NCBI GenBank assembly: GCA_019721075.1
Contig: JAHEAD010000002.1
Location: 90,949 to 154,948 of the forward strand
Length of the DNA: 64,000 nucleotides
Direction: 5' to 3'
Source of the DNA: Candidatus Sysuiplasma jiujiangense
Lineage (GTDB): Archaea > Thermoplasmatota > Thermoplasmata > Sysuiplasmatales > Sysuiplasmataceae
Shown here: one piece after another, positions 43,928 through 52,269 of the stretch
Layout of the letters: the number at the start of each line of letters is the position of its first letter
Position numbering within the stretch: position 1 is the stretch's first letter
Made by a program: the position numbers and the translations under genes
Notes under the pieces: model-generated
The model's input: only the letters and a program-made list of their open reading frames with translations
What the model was told of the DNA's origin: nothing
Database searches by the model: none

Positions 43928-44632
43928 TCAAACAAAGCCGACATGCATGAACGTCAGGAAGACGATGATACCGAGCGGCACCAACACGCCGGCGGCATAA
44001 TTCACAGTGTTCCATCTGAGGACTTTGTAGCCGTCCAGGGGCGGGACGGGTATCATATTGAAGAGTCCGAGCCAGGCGTCAAGGAATGATATATAAGCGA
44101 GCGTTTCGAACGCAACCAGGTTGAACGAGAACACGAAGGCGAGCAGCAGGAACAGGATTGAAAAGGCGCTGTTGGTAAGCGGGCCCGCAATGCTGACAAT
44201 CCCGTTTTCCTTACTGTCGAGGTTGCCGGAGATGTAGACTGCCCCCGGCGCTGCGAGTAGAAATCCGAAAAGGGAGGTAATGAATGCCATTAGTAGGCCG
44301 AATTTCGATGATCTGAACTCCGCCCATGCACCGAACTTCTGTGCATAATATTTGTGCATCAGCTCATGGAAAAGAAAACCGGTCAGTGCTGCGACTACGG
44401 CAACACCGAAGTCAAGGAAAAGGAGTGGACTGAACCAGTCATGTAATATGATCGTAAATGCAACTGTAAGAACGGCCATGGCGAGCAGTATATTCTTGAT
44501 CTCCTCGCTGCTGAACCTCATTCCTCTGGGAACATAATTATACGGATATGTCGAGGGTGAGTATCCGTAATCGTAGCTGTAGGTGCCGCTGTATGTGTCC
44601 TGCCTATCCATTTGATCTGTCTCCTGAGCCAC
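43928..44632 (-). CDS. Site-2 protease family (M50) membrane protein
   Basis: 234-residue polytopic membrane metalloprotease. The zinc motif HELMH (about residue 90) and the distal NMIPVPPLDG (about 193-202) give the M50 signature. The first 40 residues are cytosolic-looking and strikingly Tyr-rich (TYSGTYSYDYGYSPSTYPYNY). There is no PDZ or CBS domain, so it is a minimal S2P. Substrate unknown; such enzymes cleave membrane-bound regulators or process small membrane proteins. It precedes adk and follows an anchored protein gene on the same strand. Confidence 0.88.
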   Translation of the reverse strand: MAQETDQMDRQDTYSGTYSYDYGYSPSTYPYNYVPRGMRFSSEEIKNILLAMAVLTVAFTIILHDWFSPLLFLDFGVAVVAALTGFLFHELMHKYYAQKFGAWAEFRSSKFGLLMAFITSLFGFLLAAPGAVYISGNLDSKENGIVSIAGPLTNSAFSILFLLLAFVFSFNLVAFETLAYISFLDAWLGLFNMIPVPPLDGYKVLRWNTVNYAAGVLVPLGIIVFLTFMHVGFV

Positions 44633-44661
44633 CTTTCCTGTAGAGCAGCATTAAAGCACCG

Positions 44662-45051
44662 TCAGTACTGGAGTAACGCGCTGTATTTTACCGTCGCAGT
44701 TGTTGATGCCGTATTGAAATCGAGTGTAACCTTTGAAGGGAGTACTGCCAGATGCTCAATGCCCGACGAGCCCACATACGTGAAGGTATAATTGTGCGCC
44801 CCGAACTCATACATGATTCTCAGAAGCACCGGCGCGGTCGAGCTGAAGCTTATCGAAAGGTATCCTGCATAATCCACTGTGAGCGTTCTCGATGCCGGCT
44901 TGAGGAATGTGACGTTTACTTTCTCGTTCGACGCGAGCACATCGAATTGATTCATATCCACGATTGAAACGAGATAAACAACAACTATAAGGAGTATAAC
45001 AATCAGGACGGAAAGGAATACCGTGACACCAATAAAACCCTTCTGCGACAT
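44662..45051 (-). CDS. Membrane-anchored extracellular protein, unknown
   Basis: 129 residues. One N-terminal membrane helix, TVFLSVLIVILLIVVVYLVS, after a short MSQKGFIG start, then a beta-rich extracellular part with sequons (NVT, NYT). No family is recognised. A TATA-like TTTAAATA lies about 30 bases before the ATG. It is divergent from dinB and 29 bases before the S2P gene, which hints that it may be an S2P-associated or surface protein. That link is speculation. Confidence 0.65.
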   Translation of the reverse strand: MSQKGFIGVTVFLSVLIVILLIVVVYLVSIVDMNQFDVLASNEKVNVTFLKPASRTLTVDYAGYLSISFSSTAPVLLRIMYEFGAHNYTFTYVGSSGIEHLAVLPSKVTLDFNTASTTATVKYSALLQY

Positions 45052-45170
45052 GCGATCCGGGCATAAACACTGACCATATTTAAACAGTCATATGCTGCAA
45101 CAGCGGGCCACGGGCCCGTACGGCTGCGGATAATGTAAACAGTATTTATGTGGTAAGCTATGGCTGTAAT

Positions 45171-46253
45171 GTGCCGCAGAGAATCATAATGCACATTGAT
45201 CTGGACTATTTTTACGCGCAGTGCGAAGAGGTGCGCAGACCCGATATCAGGGGGAAGCCGGTTGTTGTGTGCATTTATTCGGGAAGAAGCGAGGACAGCG
45301 GAGCGGTCTCCACATCAAATTATGCCGCAAGAAAACTCGGAATCAGATCCGGCATACCGATAATACAGGCGAAGAGGATAGCACAGCAGGGTGCGATGTT
45401 TCTGAGCGCGGATCTGGATTATTACGATACCGTGTCTGAACGTATCATGGGATTTCTGAGGTCTTTTTCGCCTGCAATGGAGCAGGCAAGTGTTGATGAG
45501 GCATATCTCGATTTCACTGGCATTGTATCAGGGAATGGCGAGGCGGAAGAGAAGGCAAGGGAAATCAAAAAAGGAATACTGTCCTCAGAAGGACTCACCT
45601 GCTCTGTCGGCATCGGTCCGAACAAACTCCTGTCGAAGATTGCAGCTGGGGTGAATAAACCCGACGGGCTGACATCAATCAGCGCGGACGCCGCAATGGA
45701 TTTTCTCGGAAACATGGAGGTGGGAAAGCTCTTCGGCGTAGGCAGGGTTACCGGTGCCAAGCTCAATGAAATGGGAATCAGGACGGTGGCGGAACTGAGG
45801 GAAGCGGACATCGGTGAGCTGAAGAAGGAGTTCGGGACAAGCATGGGCAGCTACCTGTTCAACGCGTCAAGGGGCATCGACGATGAGCCTGTAAAGGAGC
45901 GCAAGAGGGAACAATACGGGAGAATAATTACTTTAAAAGAGGATACAAGGGACAGAAATGTGATTGCCGATAATGCAATGAAGTTAATGGAAAACGTTGT
46001 TCAGTCCGCGAGAGCAGACAAAGTGAAATTCAAAACCGTGTCGTTCATTGGAATAATGGAGGATCTCTCTACAAGGACAAAGAACAGGAGCCTCCCGGAC
46101 TTCGTAGACGATTTCAACCTCTGTGCAAGACTGCTTCCGGAACTAGTAGATGATTTCCTCTCCGAGCATGATGGAAAGCTGCGCAGGCTCGGCGTGAAAA
46201 TTTCCAACCTTTCCGAAGGAAGAGGCCAGAAATCTCTTTCCGATTTTGCATGA
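45171..46253 (+). CDS. dinB: DNA polymerase IV (Y-family, DinB)
   Basis: Error-prone translesion polymerase, about 360 residues. Catalytic motifs: MHIDLDYFYAQCEE, SNYAARKLGIRSGIP, SVDEAYLDFTG (acidic pair) and CSVGIGPNKLLSKIAAGVNKPDGL, then HhH segment LFGVGRVTGAKLNEMGI and the little-finger domain. The GTG at 45171 is preferred: TATTTATG (45143-45150) is the right distance upstream for a leaderless transcript. The GTG at 45150 lies inside that element. ATG 45189 is another option. The C-terminus ends GQKSLSDFA, a plausible PCNA-binding tail (QxxLxxF). Confidence 0.95.
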   Translation: MPQRIIMHIDLDYFYAQCEEVRRPDIRGKPVVVCIYSGRSEDSGAVSTSNYAARKLGIRSGIPIIQAKRIAQQGAMFLSADLDYYDTVSERIMGFLRSFSPAMEQASVDEAYLDFTGIVSGNGEAEEKAREIKKGILSSEGLTCSVGIGPNKLLSKIAAGVNKPDGLTSISADAAMDFLGNMEVGKLFGVGRVTGAKLNEMGIRTVAELREADIGELKKEFGTSMGSYLFNASRGIDDEPVKERKREQYGRIITLKEDTRDRNVIADNAMKLMENVVQSARADKVKFKTVSFIGIMEDLSTRTKNRSLPDFVDDFNLCARLLPELVDDFLSEHDGKLRRLGVKISNLSEGRGQKSLSDFA

Positions 46254-46259
46254 GCAGGA

Positions 46260-46964
46260 ATGGGCTGGCACATGATTCAATTTCTGTTTCCAACGGTTGC
46301 CGTTCTTGCCTTTGCACCTGCGCTCCTTCTTCTCTACTATTCGCTTTCCGGATACACCTGGCCGAAATCACAGACAGTCTATTTCGACGACAGGTGGATA
46401 TTCGGTTTTGTGGCCGTAGGGATCATAGTCGGAGCTGGTATCTTCTTTGTGGAACTAATTTTCTCGAGCCTGGGTTTTATTTACGCAATACTCTTCACCG
46501 TTGTCGAGGAACTGATTGTCGTAACCATACTGAATTTTCCGAGAATGAGAAGGAAGGGATCGGGCCGGTTCTATGGTTTCGCCCTGGGCACTGCCATCGC
46601 TGCCGGGCTTGCCATGGGAGAGTACGCAGAACTCTTCACGCACAGCGGATATGATCTTCCAGGCATGGCAGTGCTCGCTGTCTACAGCATCGGCCTGGAA
46701 CTGATGGGAGGCTCGACGGGCTGCGTAATCGGCAGGGCAGTGGAACAGGAGAAGCTTCCCTACGGCATACTGATTGCAGTTGCCTTCCAGTCGCTGTTCG
46801 TGTTCATTAACATACCTGTTCTGAGCTTCTCTCCTTCGCTCCTGACCGTCATGTTCGCGACGGCAGGGATAGCCATATCCGTGCTATTCTATTTCCATGT
46901 GGTTCGCAGAGTCCTTCCGCAGCCGTCTGTCGCTGCGCCGGGTAAAAGAAAGAGGTACATATGA
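46260..46964 (+). CDS. Polytopic membrane protein, remotely PrsW-like
   Basis: 234 residues with about seven predicted membrane helices. FTVVEELIVVTIL and GFALGTAIAAGLAMGEYAELF resemble the first two motifs (EExxK, FxxxE) of the PrsW glutamic protease family, but Lys is absent in the first and the third His-containing motif is replaced by Gly/Ser-rich sequence. It may be a non-catalytic relative or unrelated. Only 6 bases after dinB, so probably cotranscribed. Confidence 0.55.
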   Translation: MGWHMIQFLFPTVAVLAFAPALLLLYYSLSGYTWPKSQTVYFDDRWIFGFVAVGIIVGAGIFFVELIFSSLGFIYAILFTVVEELIVVTILNFPRMRRKGSGRFYGFALGTAIAAGLAMGEYAELFTHSGYDLPGMAVLAVYSIGLELMGGSTGCVIGRAVEQEKLPYGILIAVAFQSLFVFINIPVLSFSPSLLTVMFATAGIAISVLFYFHVVRRVLPQPSVAAPGKRKRYI

Positions 46965-46997
46965 TCGTGTTTCTGCTGGCACAATGCGCTCCGGGCG

Positions 46998-47426
46998 TCA
47001 GTAGACGCATTCATAGGCGCCCTTCCCCTTGCGTAGTATCCTTCCAGATCGTTCCAGTTTCTCAACGAATATTTCGCCCTCCTCCTCATCCATTCCCAGA
47101 AACTGGACCAGTTGCGCGAACGTGAATGTTTTGTGCCCGGAAAGAAAATTCTCAACCTTCAGCCCGCGGTTCTTGGAACCTGCAGGAATTTTTTCTTCAA
47201 GCTTCGCTCTTTCCTTTCCCTCCTTCCCCGATGCGGACCTGCGGGACGCTGCGGAATTTATCGAAAACACAGTTTCGGAAGCCTTTTTCCTGTCCTGCCC
47301 CTGGTAGTGCTTCAACGCCCTGCGGACATCTATTCTCCTGCCGCAGTGGGAACATGTTGTGGATGAAGCGCGTGCGTCGCATATTCTGGCGAAGTGGCAG
47401 GCATTGCAGCTTACAACTGTCAGCAC
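46998..47426 (-). CDS. Zinc-ribbon protein with C-terminal winged-helix-like domain
   Basis: About 142 residues from GTG 47426, 12 bases after the arginine decarboxylase stop. Residues 5-40 form a ribbon with CNACHFARIC and CSHCGRRIDV. Then comes a basic Ser/Lys linker and a C-terminal 50-residue helical domain (TFTFAQLVQFLGMDEEEGEIFVEKLERSGRI) with the look of a winged HTH, ending RKGKGAYECVY. Archaeal proteins of this build are of unknown function, possibly nucleic-acid binding. The frame extends to 47474 inside the neighbour gene. Confidence 0.65.
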   Translation of the reverse strand: MLTVVSCNACHFARICDARASSTTCSHCGRRIDVRRALKHYQGQDRKKASETVFSINSAASRRSASGKEGKERAKLEEKIPAGSKNRGLKVENFLSGHKTFTFAQLVQFLGMDEEEGEIFVEKLERSGRILRKGKGAYECVY

Positions 47427-47437
47427 TTTAACAACAC

Positions 47438-47944
47438 TCAGTCGTCGTGCGTGAAAACAACTGCCGCAAGACACGCACCATAGTGATCCAGAGGTATGTC
47501 AAGTTCCTCCGTGACGTATGTTATTTTCTTGAACTTGATCCTCCTCAGCTTAGCCATTTCATCCATTTTCCACTGAAGTATCTGGGTGAGATTTTTCTTT
47601 GTTCCATGCATGTGTCCTTCGGCAACGTACCCTCCCTGGTCATCGGCGCGGAATCCATACGCCACACCTGCTGAAATCGTCTCCCCCTCCCCTCCTCTCA
47701 TCTGCGCGAGTACGCAGTGCGTGACCATTCCGCGCGGCAGGTCTTTTTTGGGTATCTTCCTGATGCCTACCGGCAGGACCGACGAAACAGAAACAAGATT
47801 CTGTTCCCCGATTCCAGCCAGTATCAGTGCCTGATCGAATGCGTTGAGATCCGAAACCTTGCTGATGGCCTTTCCAGAAGTCACGAAAAATTTCGATGGG
47901 ACCGGAAACATAATCTCCGTTGAACTGTTTCTCATTCTTAACAC
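47438..47944 (-). CDS. pdaD: Pyruvoyl-dependent arginine decarboxylase
   Basis: 168-residue proenzyme that makes agmatine from arginine, first step of archaeal polyamine synthesis and source of agmatine for tRNA-Ile agmatidine. Conserved segments: VPSKFFVTSGKAISK, LNAFDQALILAGIGEQNLVSVSSVLPVG and GETISAGVAYGF. Self-cleavage occurs between the two Ser of VSVSSVLP (about 54 and 55), creating the pyruvoyl group. Start at 47944/47935 or ATG 47911 (MFPVPSK, GGAG nearby); the TATA TTATAAAA at about 47949-47956 favours 47911. Confidence 0.92.
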   Translation of the reverse strand: MLRMRNSSTEIMFPVPSKFFVTSGKAISKVSDLNAFDQALILAGIGEQNLVSVSSVLPVGIRKIPKKDLPRGMVTHCVLAQMRGGEGETISAGVAYGFRADDQGGYVAEGHMHGTKKNLTQILQWKMDEMAKLRRIKFKKITYVTEELDIPLDHYGACLAAVVFTHDD

Positions 47945-47954
47945 TTTTTATAAT

Positions 47955-48680
47955 TTACAGCTTCTCACCCATTGCATCCAGCAGCTCCGCATCCGCTGTC
48001 CGTTCCACAAAATTGAACTCCTTCAGGAAACCATGTATAAACGCTTCACGAACAAGACCGAAATCGGCCTCGTGGCCCAGCAGCCTGGCTGCCGATGTCA
48101 TGACGGACGAGTCAAGGCCGCAGGGCCTTATGAGATCGAAACCGCTAAGCGGGTTGTTTATATTTATTGCGATGCCGTGGAAGCTAACCCACCGCTTGAC
48201 GGCTATGCCAATGGAGGCTATCTTCCTGTCCCCCACCCACACGCCGACAGGATCCAGCCGCCCCTCGGCTCTTATGCCTGCGGCTTCGAGCGCCAAAACT
48301 GCTGCCTGCTGAATCCTCTTAACGAGCGTTCTCGCACCTACCATGTTTTCGTTCAGGTTGATGATAGGATAAGCGACAAGCTGCCCAGGCGCATGGTAGG
48401 TTCCTTCCCCTCCCCTTTCTATGGAGAAGACGGGAACGGGCAGAGAAGGCAGCGGGCCGCTGAAATTTCTGCCGAAGGTAATCACCGGATTGTGCTCAGT
48501 GACTATCAGCGTGTCGCAAATCAGCGACTGCTGTCTCCTCGAAAGGAGCAGCCGCTGGAAATCAAGGCATCTGCCGTAATCGGTCAGGCCCAGCCTCAGA
48601 ACGTTGCAGCTCTGCAGCGGCCGTTCGCAGGATGCCTCCGCATCTTCAGTGCCGGACTGCGCCGTCTCCATACTGTTCAC
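47955..48680 (-). CDS. lipB: Octanoyltransferase LipB
   Basis: 241 residues. Transfers octanoyl from acyl carrier to the lipoyl domain, ahead of LipA. Signatures: RGGEGTYHAPGQLVAYPI, KIASIGIAVKRW (Lys) and the Cys nucleophile in RPCGLDSSVMTS. The first 25 residues are a variable extension. ATGA overlap with lpdA (48677-48680) places it at the end of the oxoacid dehydrogenase operon. Many archaea use LplA salvage instead, so its presence next to LipA is notable. Confidence 0.93.
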   Translation of the reverse strand: MNSMETAQSGTEDAEASCERPLQSCNVLRLGLTDYGRCLDFQRLLLSRRQQSLICDTLIVTEHNPVITFGRNFSGPLPSLPVPVFSIERGGEGTYHAPGQLVAYPIINLNENMVGARTLVKRIQQAAVLALEAAGIRAEGRLDPVGVWVGDRKIASIGIAVKRWVSFHGIAININNPLSGFDLIRPCGLDSSVMTSAARLLGHEADFGLVREAFIHGFLKEFNFVERTADAELLDAMGEKL

Positions 48681-50068
48681 TTCTGGTAGATGTTTGTCGG
48701 CTTTTTTCCAGCAAGCTCGGATGCCTCCATTATCATCTCAGGCAGTGTGGGGTGCGGATGCACCGTCATCGCTATATCCTCCGCAGTTGCGCCCATCTCG
48801 ATCGCGAGCGAAACCTCGCTGATGAGTTCAGATGCATCCATGCCGACAATCTGGCACCCGAGCACCGTCCCGTCCCCTGCGACCACAAGCCTCACGAACC
48901 CTTCGCTTTCCCCAAGACTGAGTGCCCGGCCTGATGCGGCATACGGGAAGCGGACAGATCTCGCACTGATGCCTGCCTTTTCCGCGTCCGCGGGGGACAT
49001 TCCGGTGCTGGAAATTTCAGGATCGGTGAATAGGGCCGTGGGCATTACCTTCTGATCCATTGCCGAGGGCAGGCCGGCTATAACCTCGGCAGCAATCCGG
49101 CCCATTGCCGTCGCCCTGTGAGCCAGGAAAGGCGGACCCGTCACATCTCCAATTGCATATATGTTTGCGGCATTTGTTCTGCATTGCTCATCTACAGGAA
49201 CAAACCCTTTCCCGTCTGTTTTGACACCTGCATGCTCAAGCCCCAAGCTTCCGGCAGAGGATTTCTTTCCTATGCTGACCAGCACTTTTTCAGCCTTCAG
49301 CGTAAGATCCTTTCCGCCGGCATCCCTTACACTGACGCTCACACCCTCCTTTGTCTTTGAGACGGACTGAACAGCCGATCCGGTGTATACCGTGATCGCA
49401 AGTTTACCAAGCCTTTTCTCGACGACCCTTAGAATCTCAGTATCTGTGCCGCTCATTATACTGTCAAGCACTTCCACGACAGTCACTCTTGAGCCCATCT
49501 TTGCGGCCGCAATGCCGAGTTCCATTCCGATGTAGCCGCCCCCCACAACCAGCAGCGACGCCGGAATTTTCCTGATCGACAGAAAATCCCGCGCATCGAG
49601 TATATTCACATGATCAAACTGTGCCGAGGGCAACGGCGAAAAGACCGAACCGGTGGCTATAACAGCGCTGGAAAATTTCAGCCTGCCGTAGCCGTCAATT
49701 TCCAGCTCATTCCCGGAGACAAACCTGCAGTTTCCCCTGATAGTGCTGGCGCCGTATGAATTGAGCAGCGATTGCACCCCTTTTGTCAGTCTCCTTACAA
49801 CACCTTCCTTGAACTCCTGCAGTTTTTCCATGTCGACGCTTCCCTTACCCGACAGGAAAATTCCCTTCTCCGTAAATGCGTTGTACCTGTAGCAGAGATC
49901 AGCAGCCTGTATTATCGTCTTCGAGGGAATGCATCCGAAATTCAGGCATTCCCCGCCGACCTCGTCCTTCTCAATAATCGCAACCTTCTTTCCGAGCTGC
50001 GAAAGCCGTATTGCGCAGGGGTACCCCGCCGGTCCGGCACCGATGACGGCCACTGGGTCTTCCGGCAT
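48677..50068 (-). CDS. lpdA: Dihydrolipoamide dehydrogenase (E3)
   Basis: 463-residue FAD enzyme that reoxidises dihydrolipoamide on E2 with NAD+. FAD loop VIGAGPAGYPCAIRL, redox disulfide GGECLNFGCIPSK, NAD loop VVGGGYIGMELG, IYAIGDVTG, and the C-terminal His-Glu pair in HPHPTLPEM. Start ATG overlaps the E2 stop (TGATG). Cytoplasmic subunit of the complex encoded here. Confidence 0.97.
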   Translation of the reverse strand: MPEDPVAVIGAGPAGYPCAIRLSQLGKKVAIIEKDEVGGECLNFGCIPSKTIIQAADLCYRYNAFTEKGIFLSGKGSVDMEKLQEFKEGVVRRLTKGVQSLLNSYGASTIRGNCRFVSGNELEIDGYGRLKFSSAVIATGSVFSPLPSAQFDHVNILDARDFLSIRKIPASLLVVGGGYIGMELGIAAAKMGSRVTVVEVLDSIMSGTDTEILRVVEKRLGKLAITVYTGSAVQSVSKTKEGVSVSVRDAGGKDLTLKAEKVLVSIGKKSSAGSLGLEHAGVKTDGKGFVPVDEQCRTNAANIYAIGDVTGPPFLAHRATAMGRIAAEVIAGLPSAMDQKVMPTALFTDPEISSTGMSPADAEKAGISARSVRFPYAASGRALSLGESEGFVRLVVAGDGTVLGCQIVGMDASELISEVSLAIEMGATAEDIAMTVHPHPTLPEMIMEASELAGKKPTNIYQK

Positions 50069-51279
50069 CAGAATTCCAGCTTCAGAAGCAGTGGATTCTC
50101 AAGATATTCGATGAGGCGGTTTCCAAACATGGCGGCAACCGCCCCGTCCACTATCCTGTGGTCGCAGGCTACGGTGAAATACATCATGTCCCTCAGAATT
50201 ATCTGGCCGTTCCTGGCGACCGGCCTCTGCTGTATTTTATGTGTCGCAAGTATTGCGCTTTCGGGGAAGTTTATCACGGGGGCTGAAAACAGGCCGCCTA
50301 TGGGTCCGACATTCGTTATCGTGAATGTCCCTCCCTGCACTTCCGGTAGTGCAAGCTTCCCTGTCCTCGCCCTTGAAGCCAAATCCTCCACCTCCCTGGC
50401 GAGCTGCTCGACGCTTTTCCTGTCGGCATCCTTGATATTTGGCACAATCAGCCCTTCGTCGGTTGCCACTGCAATGCCTATGTTGTAGTAATGCTTGAGC
50501 ACGATCTCGTTGTTATCCTGATCGAAGAATGAATTGAGTGCCGGAAATTCTTTAAGCGCCTCCACAGCTGCCTTGATAATGAACGGAAGGTACGTGAGCT
50601 TGACCCTGTCGCCGTATCTCTTCGAAAGTATGTTGCGTGCATTCACAACGTTCGTCATATCTGCCTCGTCTACATAGCTGAAATGAGGTATGTTCCTCTT
50701 CGATTCGGCCATCCGCTCGAATATCCTTTTTCTGATGCCATGCACCTTCACTCTTTCCTCTCTTCCGGCTTCCTGGGCATGTACCGGAACAGACTGCACG
50801 ACAGCCGTAGCGGCGGCAGTGCCGGCCGCAAATTTCTCGACATCCTCAGCAGTTATTCTGCCCTCAGGGCCGGGAGGAATGCGCAGAAGGTCAACGCCGA
50901 GTTCTCTCGCTCTCTTCCTGACTGCGGGTGTTGCCTTCACCTGCGGAGCTTGCGCAACCGCCCTGTCTGGAGGGGGGTGGGAGAGCACGCCGGCAGCAGG
51001 TGCGGCAGCGGGCGGAGATACAGCGGCAGGTTCGGCCCCACCCTCGACTTCAAAGTCAAGGATCGGCTCTCCGACCTTGACTGTCTGCCCTTCGTCTGCC
51101 CTCAGCGTGAGGATCCTGCCTGTAAAGGGCGATGTCATTTCCACGTTGACCTTGTCTGTTATAATTTCTGCAAGGGGCTGGAATTCCTTCACGCTGTCTC
51201 CTTCCTTCACGAGCCACTTTTTGATCTCTCCCTCTGCAACGCCTTCCCCGACATCCGGCAACCTGAATTCCTTTTTCAT
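50068..51279 (-). CDS. 2-Oxoacid dehydrogenase E2, lipoyl acyltransferase
   Basis: 403 residues. A single N-terminal lipoyl domain (Lys in IITDKVNVEMTSPF, about residue 45), a Pro/Ala-rich linker, an E3-binding domain (ATPAVRKRARELGVDLLRIPPGPEGRITAEDV) and a catalytic domain ending in DHRIVDGAVAAMF with the active His. Follows E1beta by 9 bases. It forms the core of a pyruvate or branched-chain 2-oxoacid dehydrogenase; the linker and E1 resemble branched-chain/acetoin types as much as pyruvate. Confidence 0.95.
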   Translation of the reverse strand: MKKEFRLPDVGEGVAEGEIKKWLVKEGDSVKEFQPLAEIITDKVNVEMTSPFTGRILTLRADEGQTVKVGEPILDFEVEGGAEPAAVSPPAAAPAAGVLSHPPPDRAVAQAPQVKATPAVRKRARELGVDLLRIPPGPEGRITAEDVEKFAAGTAAATAVVQSVPVHAQEAGREERVKVHGIRKRIFERMAESKRNIPHFSYVDEADMTNVVNARNILSKRYGDRVKLTYLPFIIKAAVEALKEFPALNSFFDQDNNEIVLKHYYNIGIAVATDEGLIVPNIKDADRKSVEQLAREVEDLASRARTGKLALPEVQGGTFTITNVGPIGGLFSAPVINFPESAILATHKIQQRPVARNGQIILRDMMYFTVACDHRIVDGAVAAMFGNRLIEYLENPLLLKLEF

Positions 51280-51288
51280 CTGATCACT

Positions 51289-52269
51289 TCAGTAACCTGC
51301 TGACTTTCTGATATATTCGAGTATCCTTTCCGTATCAGGGAGATAAATGCTCTCCCATGTATAGTTAAACGGCGTATCGAAGCCTGAAACACGGAAAATC
51401 GGAGCGCTCAGCGAGTCTATGGCCCTTTCCGCAACGAGCGCGGAAATTTCCGCCGCAAAGCTTGAAAACTTTGTCGCCTCGTTCACTATTATGAGTCTGC
51501 CTGTTCTTCTGACGGATTCAACAACAGTCTGCACATCTACCGGGACAAGCGTCCTGAGATCTATGACCTCGACGGATATCCCCTCCTTCTCGGCTAGGGC
51601 CGCCGCCTGGAGCGAAGCGTGCAGGGACGCGCCGTAAGATACAATCGTGACATCACTCCCCTTCCTGGAAATTTTCGCTTTTCCTATATCCACGGTGTAA
51701 TCGCCTTCAGGCACCTCCTCCTTGAACGATCTGTATATCTTCTTCGGCTCAAGGAAAAGGACGGGATCCGGGTCCCTGATGGACGCTATGAGCAGTCCTT
51801 TTGCATCGTATGGCGTTGCAGGCGTGACAACCTTCAGACCGGGCAGATGGGTGAAAAATGCCTCGGTGCTCTGCGAGTGGTAAAGACCGCCCTTTATTCC
51901 TCCCCCGTATGGTGTCCTTATGACCATCGGCACCGAGAATGTCCCTCCCGATCTGTATCTTATCTTCGAGATTTCACTTACGATCTGGTCAAATCCGGGA
52001 TAGATGAAATCCATGAACTGTATCTCCGCCACCGGCCTGAGGCCGTACATCGCCATGCCCGCAGCCACACCGAGAATACCCGACTCGTTCAAAGGCGTAT
52101 CCATTACCCTCGAGGGCCCAAACTGCTTCAGCAGACCCTCGGTGGCCCTGAACACGCCGCCGTCCCTGCCGACATCCTCGCCGAGTACGACAACGTCCTC
52201 ATCCCTGTCCATTTCTGTCCTCATTGCGTCAGTGACGGCCTGGAGCAGCGTTTCGGAAGTCATCTTCAT
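51289..52269 (-). CDS. 2-Oxoacid dehydrogenase E1 beta
   Basis: 326-residue beta subunit of the thiamin-diphosphate E1 heterotetramer. Motifs: VVLGEDVGRDGGVFRAT, PLNESGILGVAAGMA, EIQFMDFIYPGFDQIVSE, and VVEVIDLRTLVPVD in the C-terminal domain. Its ATG overlaps the E1alpha stop by 4 bases. Sequence reads like the branched-chain/pyruvate class found in Thermoplasma and related archaea. Confidence 0.96.
   Translation of the reverse strand: MKMTSETLLQAVTDAMRTEMDRDEDVVVLGEDVGRDGGVFRATEGLLKQFGPSRVMDTPLNESGILGVAAGMAMYGLRPVAEIQFMDFIYPGFDQIVSEISKIRYRSGGTFSVPMVIRTPYGGGIKGGLYHSQSTEAFFTHLPGLKVVTPATPYDAKGLLIASIRDPDPVLFLEPKKIYRSFKEEVPEGDYTVDIGKAKISRKGSDVTIVSYGASLHASLQAAALAEKEGISVEVIDLRTLVPVDVQTVVESVRRTGRLIIVNEATKFSSFAAEISALVAERAIDSLSAPIFRVSGFDTPFNYTWESIYLPDTERILEYIRKSAGY

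Noticed and set aside
46260-46964. Confident PrsW protease assignment
   Set aside because: The first motif lacks Lys and the third motif is absent, so only remote similarity is stated.
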